Of a DNA stretch of 35,093 nucleotides, positions 1 through 10,563 are shown one piece after another (the first letter of the stretch is position 1; each line of letters begins with the position of its first letter). Source of the stretch: Candidatus Methylomirabilota bacterium (GTDB taxonomy: Bacteria; Methylomirabilota; Methylomirabilia; Methylomirabilales; Methylomirabilaceae); contig JACQQF010000005.1 in assembly GCA_016207095.1 (NCBI GenBank), positions 1 through 35,093 of the forward strand, written 5' to 3'. The notes beneath the pieces are model-generated. The model was not told where the DNA came from, made no database searches, and saw only the letters and a program-made list of their open reading frames with translations. The translations under genes and the position numbers were made by a program.

Positions 1-1
1 G

Positions 2-598
2 GAGGCGATCGCCCAGCGGATCCTGACCTTGAGCGAGCAGGGGCAGGCGATCGGCGAGATCATCGCCACCGTGAACGATCTCGCCGAGCAGTCGAACCTC
101 CTGGCTGTGAACGCCGCCATCGAGGCGGCCAAGGCCGGAGAAGCCGGGAAAGGTTTCGCCGTGGTCGCGGCCGAGGTGAAGGCTCTGGCCGAGCAGTCCA
201 AGCAGGCGACCGCCCAGGTCCGCGGGATCCTCAACGAGATCCAGCGGGCCACCCAGGCGGCCGTGATGGCCGCCGAGCAGGGCGTCAAGGCCTCGGAGTC
301 CGGGGTCGGCGTGGCGGGCCGAGGCGGCGAGGCGATCCGGCTCCTGGCCGAGAGCCTGACCGAGTCGGCCCAGGCGGCCCAACAGATCCTGGTCTCCGCG
401 CAGCAGCAGGTGGCGGGGGTGGATCAGGTGGCGCTGGCGATGCAGAACATCCAGCAGGCCTCCACCCAGAACATGGCCTCCACGCGCCAGGTGGAACGGG
501 CGGCCCAGGACCTGACCGAGCTGGCCGGCCGCCTCAAGGCACTGGTCGCAACGGATCAGCGGTCGGCAATCAGCCATCAGGCAAAAGCTGAACGCTGA
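2..598 (+). CDS. Methyl-accepting chemotaxis protein, C-terminal part (5' end outside window)
   Basis: This is the cytoplasmic signalling hairpin of a chemoreceptor, which in the family couples to CheW and CheA. The frame is open from base 2, so the true start lies upstream; the TTG at 29 is internal. The diagnostic hairpin tip and return helix are visible: [16 protein letters not shown] followed by [18 protein letters not shown], then a long Ala/Gln-rich coiled coil. Sensor and membrane segments are not in the window. The last roughly 15 codons and the stop lie inside a heptanucleotide repeat element (556-617), so the present C-terminus (ending HQAKAER) is probably repeat-derived, and no CheR/CheB-docking pentapeptide is seen. 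It precedes a truncated cheA start by 29 nt, consistent with an original MCP-cheA operon. The family call is secure. Confidence 0.95.
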   Translation, partial: EAIAQRILTLSEQGQAIGEIIATVNDLAEQSNLLAVNAAIEAAKAGEAGKGFAVVAAEVKALAEQSKQATAQVRGILNEIQRATQAAVMAAEQGVKASESGVGVAGRGGEAIRLLAESLTESAQAAQQILVSAQQQVAGVDQVALAMQNIQQASTQNMASTRQVERAAQDLTELAGRLKALVATDQRSAISHQAKAER

Positions 599-617
599 GT
601 GCTGATAGCTGAAAGCT
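556..617 (+). repeat. Heptanucleotide hairpin element at the MCP 3' end
   Basis: About four 7-nt units of form TCAGCNN are followed directly by about five units of form GCTGANN, the reverse-complement class, so the two arms can fold into a hairpin. The element supplies the last MCP codons and the stop codon and ends 10 nt before the next start codon. The same two arm types recur at 10013-10039, 10091-10196 and 10545-10589. Confidence 0.8.
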
Positions 618-627
618 AAAAAGAGAT

Positions 628-972
628 ATGGCGAACCGCAAGAACGACATCAAGGCGCGGCTGCTGGCGACCTTTCGGGTGGAGGCGGAGGAGCATCTCC
701 AGGCCCTCACGACGACCCTTCTCGCCTTGGACCGCGGGTTGCCCCCTGCCGAGACCCGCGAGGTAGTTGAGGCGACGTTCCGGGAGGTCCACACCCTGAA
801 AGGAGCAGCCCGCTCGGTCAGCCTGATTGACGTGGAGGCCGTTTGCCAGGCGTGTGAGTCCGTCCTGAGCCCGGTCACGCGGGGCCAGTTCGCCCTCGGC
901 AGGCCGATCCTGGATTGCCTGCGGGAGGCGGTGGATGCAAGTTTGGCATGCCAATTACTGCTTTACCAATAG
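628..972 (+). CDS. Truncated CheA: isolated HPt (P1) domain, gene remnant or mini-HPt
   Basis: A 114-residue ORF begins like the full CheA at 7720 and carries the complete HPt helix motif VHTLKGAARS, whose His (near residue 58) accepts phosphate in CheA P1 domains. After the HPt it follows CheA-like sequence to roughly position 940 (REAVDAS), then turns into unrelated residues and stops. P3, ATPase, CheW and receiver domains are missing. Bases 652-881 match 7741-7970 with nine mismatches by my count. The next gene starts 12 nt downstream, and its AGGAGG ribosome site lies on this ORF's stop codon, so the ORF may still be translated. It is either debris left by insertion of the multi-PAS module or a functional stand-alone HPt for the adjacent receivers; sequence alone cannot decide. 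Confidence 0.75.
   Translation: MANRKNDIKARLLATFRVEAEEHLQALTTTLLALDRGLPPAETREVVEATFREVHTLKGAARSVSLIDVEAVCQACESVLSPVTRGQFALGRPILDCLREAVDASLACQLLLYQ
652..881 (+). repeat. Direct repeat, copy 1 (cheA 5' segment)
   Basis: This is a 230-bp segment nearly identical to 7741-7970 in the same orientation and the same reading frame. I count nine substitutions and no indels. Outside these limits the two copies diverge quickly at the nucleotide level, although weak CheA protein similarity continues to about 940. Confidence 0.9.
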
Positions 973-984
973 GAGGAACGAGCG

Positions 985-3900
985 ATGGCAACCAAGCTTT
1001 TTGACAGTACCATCGTTGGTACGGCTGAGCAAGCACTCGATTTCATAGGCAATATCCTCGAGTCGTCAACAGAATATTCCATAATCGGCAAGGACCTCAA
1101 CGGAACAATTCTCTTATGGAACGAAGGCGCGCGGCGGCTCTACGGCTACGAGCCGGAGGAGGTTGTCGGCAAGGCCAACTCGTCAATCCTTCACACGCCG
1201 GAAGATGTCAAAGCAAACGTGCCGGAAACGATAATGAAGACGGCCCTTGGATTGGGAAAGTGGGAGGGAACCATCACTCGCGTTCGCAAGGATGGCCAAA
1301 GATTCATGGCCAGGCTGGTCATCACACCGCGCAGTGATTTGCAAGGCAAGCCGGTTGGTTTCCTGCTCATCTCCAAGGATGTTACCGGCGAGCAAAAATT
1401 CGTTGAGGAACTTCGTAGGACGAAGCTGTTTGCAAGCACCATCGTTGGTGACGCTCAAGGTGCGGTCAGCTTCATCACCAACATCCTCGAATCCTCCACC
1501 GAATATTCCATCGTCGGAAAGGACCTCGAGGGACGAATCCTGTTGTGGAACGAAGGCGCGAGACGCCTGTATGGCTACGAGCCGGAGGAGGTCGTCGGCA
1601 AGGCCAATTCCTCTATTCTCCACGTTCCAGAAGATGTCAGGGCGGGAAAACATCGCGAGATCATGAATGCTGCCCTGCGCGATGGAAAATGGGAGGGGAC
1701 GCTCGATCGCATTCGCAAAAACGGCCAACATTTTGTCGCGCGCGTCGTAATCACACCGCGACGTGACGCCAAAGGCACACCAATCGGTTTTCTGCTGATC
1801 TCGAAAGATATTTCTGACGAAATCCGTTTGACGGAAGAACTCAAAGCCACACAGTTTTACACTCGATCGCTGATCGAATCGAACATCGACGCGTTGATGA
1901 CGACGGATCCGCTCGGCATTATTACCGACGTCAACAAGCAGATGGAGGTGTTAACAGGCTGCAATCGAGACGGACTGATTGGCTCGCCGTTCAAACAATA
2001 TTTCACCGATCCGCAACGCGCAGAGGCAGGCATCAAGCTTGTGCTGCGTGAAAACAAGGTCACAAACTACGAGCTCACGGGGCTCGGAAAGGGCGGCCAT
2101 GAGACGATCGTATCCTATAATGCTTCGACCTTCCGAGATGCAAACGGGAAACTTCAAGGCGTGTTCGCTGCGGCGCGCGATATCACGGAACATAAGAAAC
2201 TCGAACAGCAGCTGCGCGAGTCGCAGGCATACAATCGCGGTTTGATTGAAGCTTCTATCGACGGCTTGATTACGGTGGATCCCAAAGGGTTCATCTCGGA
2301 TGTCAACGACCAGATGTGCCGGATGTCCGGTTACACACAGCAGGAACTCATCGGGACCCCGTTTGCCGATTACTTTGTGGACCCAGACCGCGCCACTGCC
2401 GGCGTGAATGAGACGTTTCAAAAAAGCGTTGTGACGGACTATGTCCTGACGCTTGCCAAGCGAGACGGCAAGCAAGTGCGAGTCTCGTTCAACGCTTCAG
2501 TCTTCAAAGATCCAGCGGGAAGCGTGCGGGGAATTTTTGCATCAGCCCGTGATATTACCGAGCAGGCGCGATTGCAGGAGCAACTCGCCACCGAGCGAGC
2601 GTACAACCGTGGTCTTATCGAAGCGTCTCTCGACGGCCTGATCACCGTCGATCCGATGATTACCATTACCGATGTGAACGAAACAATGTGCCGCATGTCG
2701 GGATACCCGCGTGAAGAGTTGATCGGGACCACGTTTTCGACATACTTCACCGATTCTCGACGCGCGGCAGACGGCGTGCGATTGACGCTTGATAAAGGCG
2801 CGGTGACCAACTACGAACTCACCCTCCGCATGAAGAACGGACAGGACCGGCTCGTTTCGTTCAATGCGGCGATTTTTAAGGATCCTGCCGGCAGTGTCCG
2901 AGGTATTTTTGCTTCTGCACGCGACATTACTGAACAGGCCCGCCTGCAGCGACAATTGGGTGAAGAGCGCGCATACAACCGGGGGCTAATCGAGGCTTCC
3001 GTTGACGGGTTGGTAACAGTTGATGAGGTGATGACCATTACCGACGTGAACGAAACGATGTGTAAGATGGTCGGGCGCCCACGTGATAAGTTGATCGGGT
3101 CCTCCTTCCCATCCTACTTCGTTGAGCGCGATCGTGCCGAAGAAGGCGTGAAGCTCACCTTCAAAGAAGGTACGGTAACAAACTACGTGCTGACGCTGCA
3201 AGCGGTGTCTGGTTCGAGGGTACCGGTATCGTTCAACGCCGCCATCTTCCGTGATCCATCCGGCAACGTGCGCGGCATTTTTGCCTCAGCCCGCGACATC
3301 ACTGCTCAGAAGCAACTGGAAGAGCAAGTCCAGGCTTCGCAATTCTATACCCGGTCCTTGATTGAAGCAAACATCGACGCGTTGATGACAACCGATCCGC
3401 TTGGGATCATTACTGACGTCAACCAGCAGATGGCCGCGTTGACCGGTCATCCTCGCGAAGAACTAATCGGCTCGCCGTTCAAAACCTACTTCACCGATCC
3501 GCGGCGGGCTGAAGAAGGCATCAAATCAGTGCTCAAACAGGGAAAGGTAACCAACTATGAGCTTACAGCCCGGCGTAAAGACGGACGCGAAACCGTCGTT
3601 TCTTACAACGCCGTAACGTTTAATGATGCTGCGGGGAATCTGCAAGGGGTGTTTGCCGGCGCGCGCGACATCACAGAACAAAAGACACTTGAGCGGCAAT
3701 TACGCGATCAACAAGCGTACAACCGCGGGCTCATCGAATCCTCGGTTGACGGATTGATCACCGTTGATCCGGCCGGAACGATCTCGGACGTAAACGATCG
3801 CATGTGCCAGATGACAGGGTATGGACGCGGTGAATTAATCGGGAGTTCGTTCGCCGACTATTTCACGGACCCGCAACGTGCCCGGGCAGGCGTTCAGCAA

Positions 3901-5904
3901 ACCTTTGAACAAGGGATTGTCACTGAATATGCACTGACCCTCGTTTCTCGCTCACGCCGCCACCTGCAAGTATCATTCAATGCCTCGGTGTTCAAGGATC
4001 CGGCAGGGAACGTCAAAGGAATCTTTGCCAGTGCCCGCGACATCACAGACCGCGTGCGGCTGGAGGAGCAGTTGCGCGAACAGCAAACTTACCTGCGCGG
4101 TCTCATTGAGTCTTCCGTGGATGGCTTGATCACGGTCGACCCTGAAGGCTTCATTACCGACGTGAACGAACAAATGTGCCGCATGACCGGCTTCACCCGT
4201 GAAGAACTGATCGGCAGCCCCTTCAAAAAGTACTTCACGGAACCTGAGCGTGCCGACACAGGCGTCAGGCGTACATTCGCTGAAGGCGTCGTGACGAATT
4301 ATGAGTTGGTGTTAAAGACGAAGACCGGGCGCAAGGCGACTGTCTCGTTCAATGCCTCGGTGTTCCGCAGTGCTGAGGGAAATGTGCAGGGCATCTTTGC
4401 CAGCGCCCGCGATATCTCTGAGCAAGCGCGACTCCAATCCCAATTGACCGAGCAGCAGGCGTACAACAGGTCGCTCATTGAAGCTTCCGCGGACGCGCTG
4501 TTTGCCATATCGCCAGATGGCATGATCACCGACGTGAACGAAGAAGCCACCCGCGTGACAGGTTACTCCCGCAAGCATCTCATTAATTCTCGCTTTGCCG
4601 ATTACTTCACTGAGCCTGATCAAGCGCGTGCGGGGGTACAACAGACACTGCAAGAAGGACGAGTGATTGGTTATGAATTGGTGCTGATCACACGGTATGG
4701 CCGACGCATCACCGTCAGTTTCAACGCCGGTGTCTTTACCGACGTGACTGGCCAGGCGGCCGGTATCCTGGCGGCTGCCCGCGACATCACCGCGCAGAAA
4801 GAACTGGAAACCCAGCTTCGGAGCCAGCAGTTCTATACGCGCTCGTTGATTGAATCGAACATCGACGCGCTCATGACAACTGACCCGCTTGGCGTCATCA
4901 CCGACGTGAACCAGCAGATGTGTGAATTGACGGGCCATCCGCGCGAAGAGTTGATCGGCTCCCCCTTCAAGAATTATTTCACCGAGCCAGAGCGCGCCGA
5001 CCAAGGGATCACACTGGTGTTGCGCGAGAACAGGGTAACCAACTATGAATTGACCGTGCGGAGTAAGGATAAGCGCGAAACGGTCGTCTCCTACAATGCC
5101 GCTACCTTCTACGACCGCGATGGCAAACTACAAGGTGTGTTCGCCGCCGCACGCGACGTGACCGAGCGTAAGCGGTTCGAGCAATCCCTGCAACAAGCCA
5201 GCCGCATGAAAAGTGAGTTCCTCGCCAATATGTCGCATGAGCTTCGCACGCCGCTCAACGGCATCATCGGTTTCTCCGAGTTTCTCGTCGATGAAAAACC
5301 GGGTGCCTTGAACGCGAAGCAAAAAGAGTACCTGGGCGACATCTTGAACAGCGCACGGCACCTTCTGCAACTCATCAACGATGTGCTCGACCTGTCCAAG
5401 GTTGAAGCAGGGAAAATGGAGTTGTCCCCTGAAACCTTCTCTCTCACCAAGGCCATTGAAGAAATTACCTCGACCGTTTCACCGCTGGCAAAAAAGAAGA
5501 ATATCCGGGTCAGCAGAGTGATTTCTCCGCCTCTCGAACAGGTGACGCTCGACCAGCAACGATTCAAACAGGTTCTCTACAACCTTCTTTCGAACGCCGT
5601 GAAATTCACTGAAGTAGGCAACGTCGACATATTGGTGGACGCTCTCGATGCGAATCGATTCCGCATTCGAGTGAAAGACACGGGCATCGGTATCAAGCCA
5701 GAAAATATGAATCGCTTGTTCAAAGAGTTCGAACAACTCGACTCCGGCACATCCAGAAAGTACGGAGGGACAGGTTTGGGACTGTCACTAACGCGGAGGA
5801 TTGTGGAACTCCTGGAAGGAGATATCACCGTCGAAAGCGAAGACGGCAAGGGGAGTACGTTCACTGTCGTATTGCCGCAAACAATAGTTGCGGGGGCGAA
5901 ATGA
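985..5904 (+). CDS. Soluble histidine kinase with 11 tandem PAS domains
   Basis: This 1639-residue kinase has no signal peptide or membrane segment and should be cytoplasmic. Two PAS domains of one type start near residues 5 and 148. Nine PAS domains of a second type start at residues 291, 415, 539, 663, 787, 911, 1035, 1159 and 1283, exactly 124 residues apart. The domains at 291, 787 and 1283 share FYTRSLIE and DALMTTDPLG; those between mostly carry AYNRGLIE and DGLITVDP. The catalytic part follows: DHp with MSHELRTP (His1418), N-box NLLSNAVKF, G1 DTGIGI and G2 GGTGLGL. The ligand or cofactor of the PAS array cannot be read from sequence. ATG 985 follows AGGAGG at 973-978. The stop overlaps the next receiver's ATG by 4 nt, making that receiver the likely partner. 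GC is visibly lower than in the genes downstream. Confidence 0.95.
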   Translation: MATKLFDSTIVGTAEQALDFIGNILESSTEYSIIGKDLNGTILLWNEGARRLYGYEPEEVVGKANSSILHTPEDVKANVPETIMKTALGLGKWEGTITRVRKDGQRFMARLVITPRSDLQGKPVGFLLISKDVTGEQKFVEELRRTKLFASTIVGDAQGAVSFITNILESSTEYSIVGKDLEGRILLWNEGARRLYGYEPEEVVGKANSSILHVPEDVRAGKHREIMNAALRDGKWEGTLDRIRKNGQHFVARVVITPRRDAKGTPIGFLLISKDISDEIRLTEELKATQFYTRSLIESNIDALMTTDPLGIITDVNKQMEVLTGCNRDGLIGSPFKQYFTDPQRAEAGIKLVLRENKVTNYELTGLGKGGHETIVSYNASTFRDANGKLQGVFAAARDITEHKKLEQQLRESQAYNRGLIEASIDGLITVDPKGFISDVNDQMCRMSGYTQQELIGTPFADYFVDPDRATAGVNETFQKSVVTDYVLTLAKRDGKQVRVSFNASVFKDPAGSVRGIFASARDITEQARLQEQLATERAYNRGLIEASLDGLITVDPMITITDVNETMCRMSGYPREELIGTTFSTYFTDSRRAADGVRLTLDKGAVTNYELTLRMKNGQDRLVSFNAAIFKDPAGSVRGIFASARDITEQARLQRQLGEERAYNRGLIEASVDGLVTVDEVMTITDVNETMCKMVGRPRDKLIGSSFPSYFVERDRAEEGVKLTFKEGTVTNYVLTLQAVSGSRVPVSFNAAIFRDPSGNVRGIFASARDITAQKQLEEQVQASQFYTRSLIEANIDALMTTDPLGIITDVNQQMAALTGHPREELIGSPFKTYFTDPRRAEEGIKSVLKQGKVTNYELTARRKDGRETVVSYNAVTFNDAAGNLQGVFAGARDITEQKTLERQLRDQQAYNRGLIESSVDGLITVDPAGTISDVNDRMCQMTGYGRGELIGSSFADYFTDPQRARAGVQQTFEQGIVTEYALTLVSRSRRHLQVSFNASVFKDPAGNVKGIFASARDITDRVRLEEQLREQQTYLRGLIESSVDGLITVDPEGFITDVNEQMCRMTGFTREELIGSPFKKYFTEPERADTGVRRTFAEGVVTNYELVLKTKTGRKATVSFNASVFRSAEGNVQGIFASARDISEQARLQSQLTEQQAYNRSLIEASADALFAISPDGMITDVNEEATRVTGYSRKHLINSRFADYFTEPDQARAGVQQTLQEGRVIGYELVLITRYGRRITVSFNAGVFTDVTGQAAGILAAARDITAQKELETQLRSQQFYTRSLIESNIDALMTTDPLGVITDVNQQMCELTGHPREELIGSPFKNYFTEPERADQGITLVLRENRVTNYELTVRSKDKRETVVSYNAATFYDRDGKLQGVFAAARDVTERKRFEQSLQQASRMKSEFLANMSHELRTPLNGIIGFSEFLVDEKPGALNAKQKEYLGDILNSARHLLQLINDVLDLSKVEAGKMELSPETFSLTKAIEEITSTVSPLAKKKNIRVSRVISPPLEQVTLDQQRFKQVLYNLLSNAVKFTEVGNVDILVDALDANRFRIRVKDTGIGIKPENMNRLFKEFEQLDSGTSRKYGGTGLGLSLTRRIVELLEGDITVESEDGKGSTFTVVLPQTIVAGAK

Positions 5905-6302
5905 AGAAACCCGTGATTCTGGTGGTGGACGACAACCCCACGAATTTGAAACTGGTGGCCGATGTCCTCGAATTCGAGGGCCACACCGTCATGGAAGCTG
6001 TGGATGCCGAAGACGCCCTGGAGAGGATCAGACAATCCATGCCCGACTTAATTCTTATGGATATTGCCTTACCCGGCATGGATGGTTTGACGCTGACGCG
6101 GAGGCTGAAGTCCGATCCGGCCACACGTCGCATTCACATTGTTGCCCTGACGGCCTTCGCGATGAAGGGGGACGATCAAAAAGCTCTTGTCGCAGGCTGC
6201 GATGGCTATATCACGAAGCCGATTGATACGCGCAGACTCCCAGCGCAAGTCGCTCAGATCATTCAGCGGATGCAGGAACAATCACATACACCGAACCGGT
6301 GA
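5901..6302 (+). CDS. Single-domain response regulator (DivK/CheY-like)
   Basis: This 133-residue receiver domain has no output domain. The acidic pocket is VVDDN near residue 10, the phosphoacceptor is Asp54 in LILMDIALPG, the switch Thr lies in ALTAF, and the conserved Lys in YITKPID. The ATG overlaps the multi-PAS kinase stop (ATGA), implying translational coupling and phosphotransfer from that kinase. AFAMKGDD and AGCDGYITKPID resemble the DivK-type receivers at 13743 and at the end of the 27072 hybrid kinase. It likely acts as a phosphorelay intermediate or a protein-protein regulator. Confidence 0.93.
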   Translation: MKKPVILVVDDNPTNLKLVADVLEFEGHTVMEAVDAEDALERIRQSMPDLILMDIALPGMDGLTLTRRLKSDPATRRIHIVALTAFAMKGDDQKALVAGCDGYITKPIDTRRLPAQVAQIIQRMQEQSHTPNR

Positions 6303-6317
6303 AGAAAGGATGTCTCC

Positions 6318-6683
6318 ATGAAGATTCTCGTTGTCGAAGACGAGCCTACGAGCTTAAAGCTGGCGCAGGCGGTGCTGGCTGCTGACGGACATCAGGTTTT
6401 TGATGCCGATGCAGTCAAGCAAGCCTTAGAAACTGTTCTGCGAGAAAAACCCGACATGATCCTGTTAGACCTGCGCCTGCCGGATACCGACGGACTCACC
6501 TTCGCTCGACAGTTGAAGGGGGGGGCAGAAACGAAGAACATTCCGATTATCGCGGTAACCGCGTATCCCGATGAATTCAGCAAGCAGCAGGCGCTCGAGG
6601 CAGGCTGCGACGCCTACTTCATAAAACCTCTTAACACGAGAACACTCCAGCGTGAGATCCATAACGTTGTGTCCAGGAATTGA
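6318..6683 (+). CDS. Single-domain response regulator
   Basis: A 121-residue receiver with acidic residues in VVEDEP, phosphoacceptor Asp51 (MILLDLRLP), Thr in AVTAY and Lys in FIKPL. It starts 15 nt after the previous receiver, with a GAAAGGA ribosome site. It is a close paralogue of the next gene (both begin MKI-VEDEPT and share AADGH-VFDA and AGCDAY), pointing to a local tandem duplication. No output domain is present. Confidence 0.92.
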   Translation: MKILVVEDEPTSLKLAQAVLAADGHQVFDADAVKQALETVLREKPDMILLDLRLPDTDGLTFARQLKGGAETKNIPIIAVTAYPDEFSKQQALEAGCDAYFIKPLNTRTLQREIHNVVSRN

Positions 6684-6694
6684 GGAGAAAAAGC

Positions 6695-7111
6695 ATGAAA
6701 ATAGTCATTGTGGAAGATGAACCGACCGATTCAAAGCTGGCCTGCGTCGTTCTTGCTGCCGATGGGCACGATGTCTTCGATGCGCGTGACGCTGCCGAGG
6801 CACTTGAGACTATCCGACGCGAAAAACCCAAATTTGTTCTCGTGGATCTCAACTTGCCGGGAATGGATGGGCTTACACTTGTTCGAACATTGAAGGCTAA
6901 CCCGGCAACAAGACATATTCGCGTCGTCGCAATTACGGCTTACGCGAGCCGCTTCACCAGAAAGGATGCCCTTGATGCCGGTTGCGACGCATATCTCGAA
7001 AAACCGATGGATACGAGAGGACTCTCCAATATGTTGCAGCAGGCCGACAGCAAAAGCAAGCGCGCATCGAAAGCGACAACATCTCCACGTAAGCCGTCAG
7101 GCGGGTTATAG
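6695..7111 (+). CDS. Single-domain response regulator with basic C-terminal tail
   Basis: A receiver with VEDEP acidic pocket, phosphoacceptor Asp51 (FVLVDLNLPG), Thr in AITAY and Lys in LEKPMD. I choose ATG 6695 (138 residues) because GAGGAG at 6682-6687 is well placed for it and it aligns with the preceding paralogue's start; an in-frame TTG at 6680 would add five residues and overlap the previous stop. After the receiver there is a Lys/Arg/Ser-rich tail of about 20 residues (SKSKRASKATTS) with no recognisable fold. It is a duplicate of the gene at 6318. Confidence 0.9.
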   Translation: MKIVIVEDEPTDSKLACVVLAADGHDVFDARDAAEALETIRREKPKFVLVDLNLPGMDGLTLVRTLKANPATRHIRVVAITAYASRFTRKDALDAGCDAYLEKPMDTRGLSNMLQQADSKSKRASKATTSPRKPSGGL

Positions 7112-7242
7112 GGATCTTCCTCCTGACTGCTGCCGGTGGTCAGCCGCGGCTAGACTCGTGGCTGAGCGTTCGAGTGTACACGACTTAGGTCTCATGGAAC
7201 TTGTATCGGATGATGTTAAGCTGGAGAAGAAAGGTTCAACGC

Positions 7243-7614
7243 ATGATCGTTCTTGTCGTTGATGACAGCAAGACAAATCGCATGCTGTTGAGAGCGGTCC
7301 TTGAGTCGGAGGGCTGTGATGTCCTTGAAGCTGTGGATGGTCAAGAAGCCCTCGAACTTCTTGAATGTGCGAAAGTTGATGCAGTCATCTCGGATATCCT
7401 TATGCCTCGAATCGACGGATACCAGTTATGCTGTGAAATTCGTAATCACCGAAAATTGAGGACTCTCCCAGTGATTTTCTATACGGCAACGAATGTCTCA
7501 CGCAGAGATGAAAAACGCGCCCGCGAGGTCGGGGCGAACAGGTTTTTGAGGAAGCCTGCTTCCTCCGGAGACATCATTACGGCGCTTCTAGAACTGGCAT
7601 CCCGATCGAAATAA
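7243..7614 (+). CDS. Single-domain response regulator
   Basis: A 123-residue receiver with VVDDS acidic pocket, phosphoacceptor Asp51 (AVISDILMPRIDGY), Thr in YTAT and Lys in LRKPAS. The start at 7243 is preferred over TTG 7201 because the receiver fold begins at this Met and AGAAAGG lies just upstream. It is less like its three upstream neighbours and lies 131 nt from them. It is the last gene of the lower-GC module and sits about 100 nt before the intact cheA. Confidence 0.9.
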   Translation: MIVLVVDDSKTNRMLLRAVLESEGCDVLEAVDGQEALELLECAKVDAVISDILMPRIDGYQLCCEIRNHRKLRTLPVIFYTATNVSRRDEKRAREVGANRFLRKPASSGDIITALLELASRSK

Positions 7615-7719
7615 GGGAAACGCAAGGAGCCTGAAAAGGTGAGTGATGAACCCGAAGAAAAGGTCAAGCCACGACGTGATACCTGAAATGGATGGTTGCA
7701 GCAAGGGGTGGGTTGAGAC
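7615..7719 (+). other. Spacer before cheA with two tiny overlapping ORFs
   Basis: This 105-nt spacer marks the right edge of the inserted module. A 15-codon ORF starts at GTG 7639 with AAGGAG nine nt upstream (MSDEPEEKVKPRRDT). A second frame gives a 25-codon ORF from ATG 7646 to 7723 that overlaps the cheA ATG by 4 nt. Either could be a truncated N-terminus left at the junction or a leader coupling translation into cheA. I see no family resemblance and do not call a gene. Confidence 0.3.
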
Positions 7720-10011
<2,292 letters not shown>

Positions 10012-10012
10012 A

Positions 10013-10039
10013 GCTGTCAGCGGTCAGCTGTCAGCTTTC
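10013..10039 (+). repeat. Heptanucleotide left-arm array after cheA
   Basis: About three units of the TCAGCNN class begin two nt after the cheA stop. A short AGATCT-TAC-AGATCT inverted motif follows at 10064-10078 before the larger hairpin element. Confidence 0.7.
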
Positions 10040-10090
10040 GACCAAATGATGCGACCGAATCAAAGATCTTACAGATCTGAGTCACTTAAA

Positions 10091-10196
10091 GCTATCAGCG
10101 GTCAGCAATCAGCCGTCAGCGTTCAGCTTCTGGCTGACTACTGATCCTTTGCTGATGGCTGAGCGCTGAGCGCTGATCGCTGAAAGCTGAGAGCTA
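10091..10196 (+). repeat. Two-armed heptanucleotide hairpin upstream of the four-helix-bundle gene
   Basis: Five left-arm units (TCAGCNN, 10095-10129) are separated by about 20 nt from six right-arm units (GCTGANN, 10151-10195). The arms are complementary in every unit's core, so the region can fold into a long stem in DNA or RNA. It ends eight nt before the next ATG and leaves no room for a normal ribosome site outside the repeat. Confidence 0.85.
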
Positions 10197-10203
10197 CCAC
10201 CTA

Positions 10204-10563
10204 ATGAAGGATTTTCGAGATCTGAAAGTGTGGGAGAAAGCCCATCTGCTGACCTTAGCAGTTTATAAGGCAACCACAACATTTCCGAGGGATGAGATGT
10301 ACGGACTGACTGGCCAGATTCGACGCGCTTGCGCATCCATTCCTGCCAACGTTGCGGAGGGTTGTGGCAGGCGTGGTGATGCCGAGCTTGCTCGATTTGT
10401 CCAGATCGCGATGGGTTCTGCGAGCGAACTCGAATATCATTTTCTCCTCGCACATGATCTTGGCTTTCTGGACGACTCAGTTTACGACGAGCTCACTGGT
10501 GAGGTTACCGAGGTGAAGCGCATGCTCACCTCCTTCCTCCAAAGGCTGAAAGCTGATAGCTGA
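10204..10563 (+). CDS. Four-helix-bundle protein, 23S rRNA intervening-sequence (S23)/Avd-like family
   Basis: The protein has 119 residues, the usual family length. It starts MKDFRDLKVWEKAHLL and carries the family signature segments FPRDEMYGLTGQIRRA, ASIPANVAEGCGR and SASELEYHFLLAHDLGFL. The family (TIGR02436-type four-helix bundle) includes ORFs inside 23S rRNA intervening sequences and is related to Avd, the basic accessory protein of diversity-generating retroelements. Its cellular role is generally unknown, and nucleic-acid binding is the usual suggestion. It is out of place between cheA and cheB, and heptanucleotide arrays abut it on both sides: the upstream hairpin ends at 10196, and the downstream array (from 10545) encodes the last codons (LKADS) and the stop. 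No reverse transcriptase or template/variable repeat is visible. It looks like the gene of a small repeat-bounded insertion rather than a chemotaxis component. Confidence 0.9.
   Translation: MKDFRDLKVWEKAHLLTLAVYKATTTFPRDEMYGLTGQIRRACASIPANVAEGCGRRGDAELARFVQIAMGSASELEYHFLLAHDLGFLDDSVYDELTGEVTEVKRMLTSFLQRLKADS

Noticed and set aside
943..964. TTGGCATGCCAA palindrome followed by CTGC before the multi-PAS kinase, resembling a sigma-54 promoter
   Set aside because: The GG-to-GC spacing is three nt too long for a -24/-12 site. The palindrome is recorded only as part of the insertion junction.
10204..10563. Diversity-generating retroelement, suggested by the Avd-like protein
   Set aside because: No reverse transcriptase and no template/variable repeat pair with adenine-specific changes is visible in the window.
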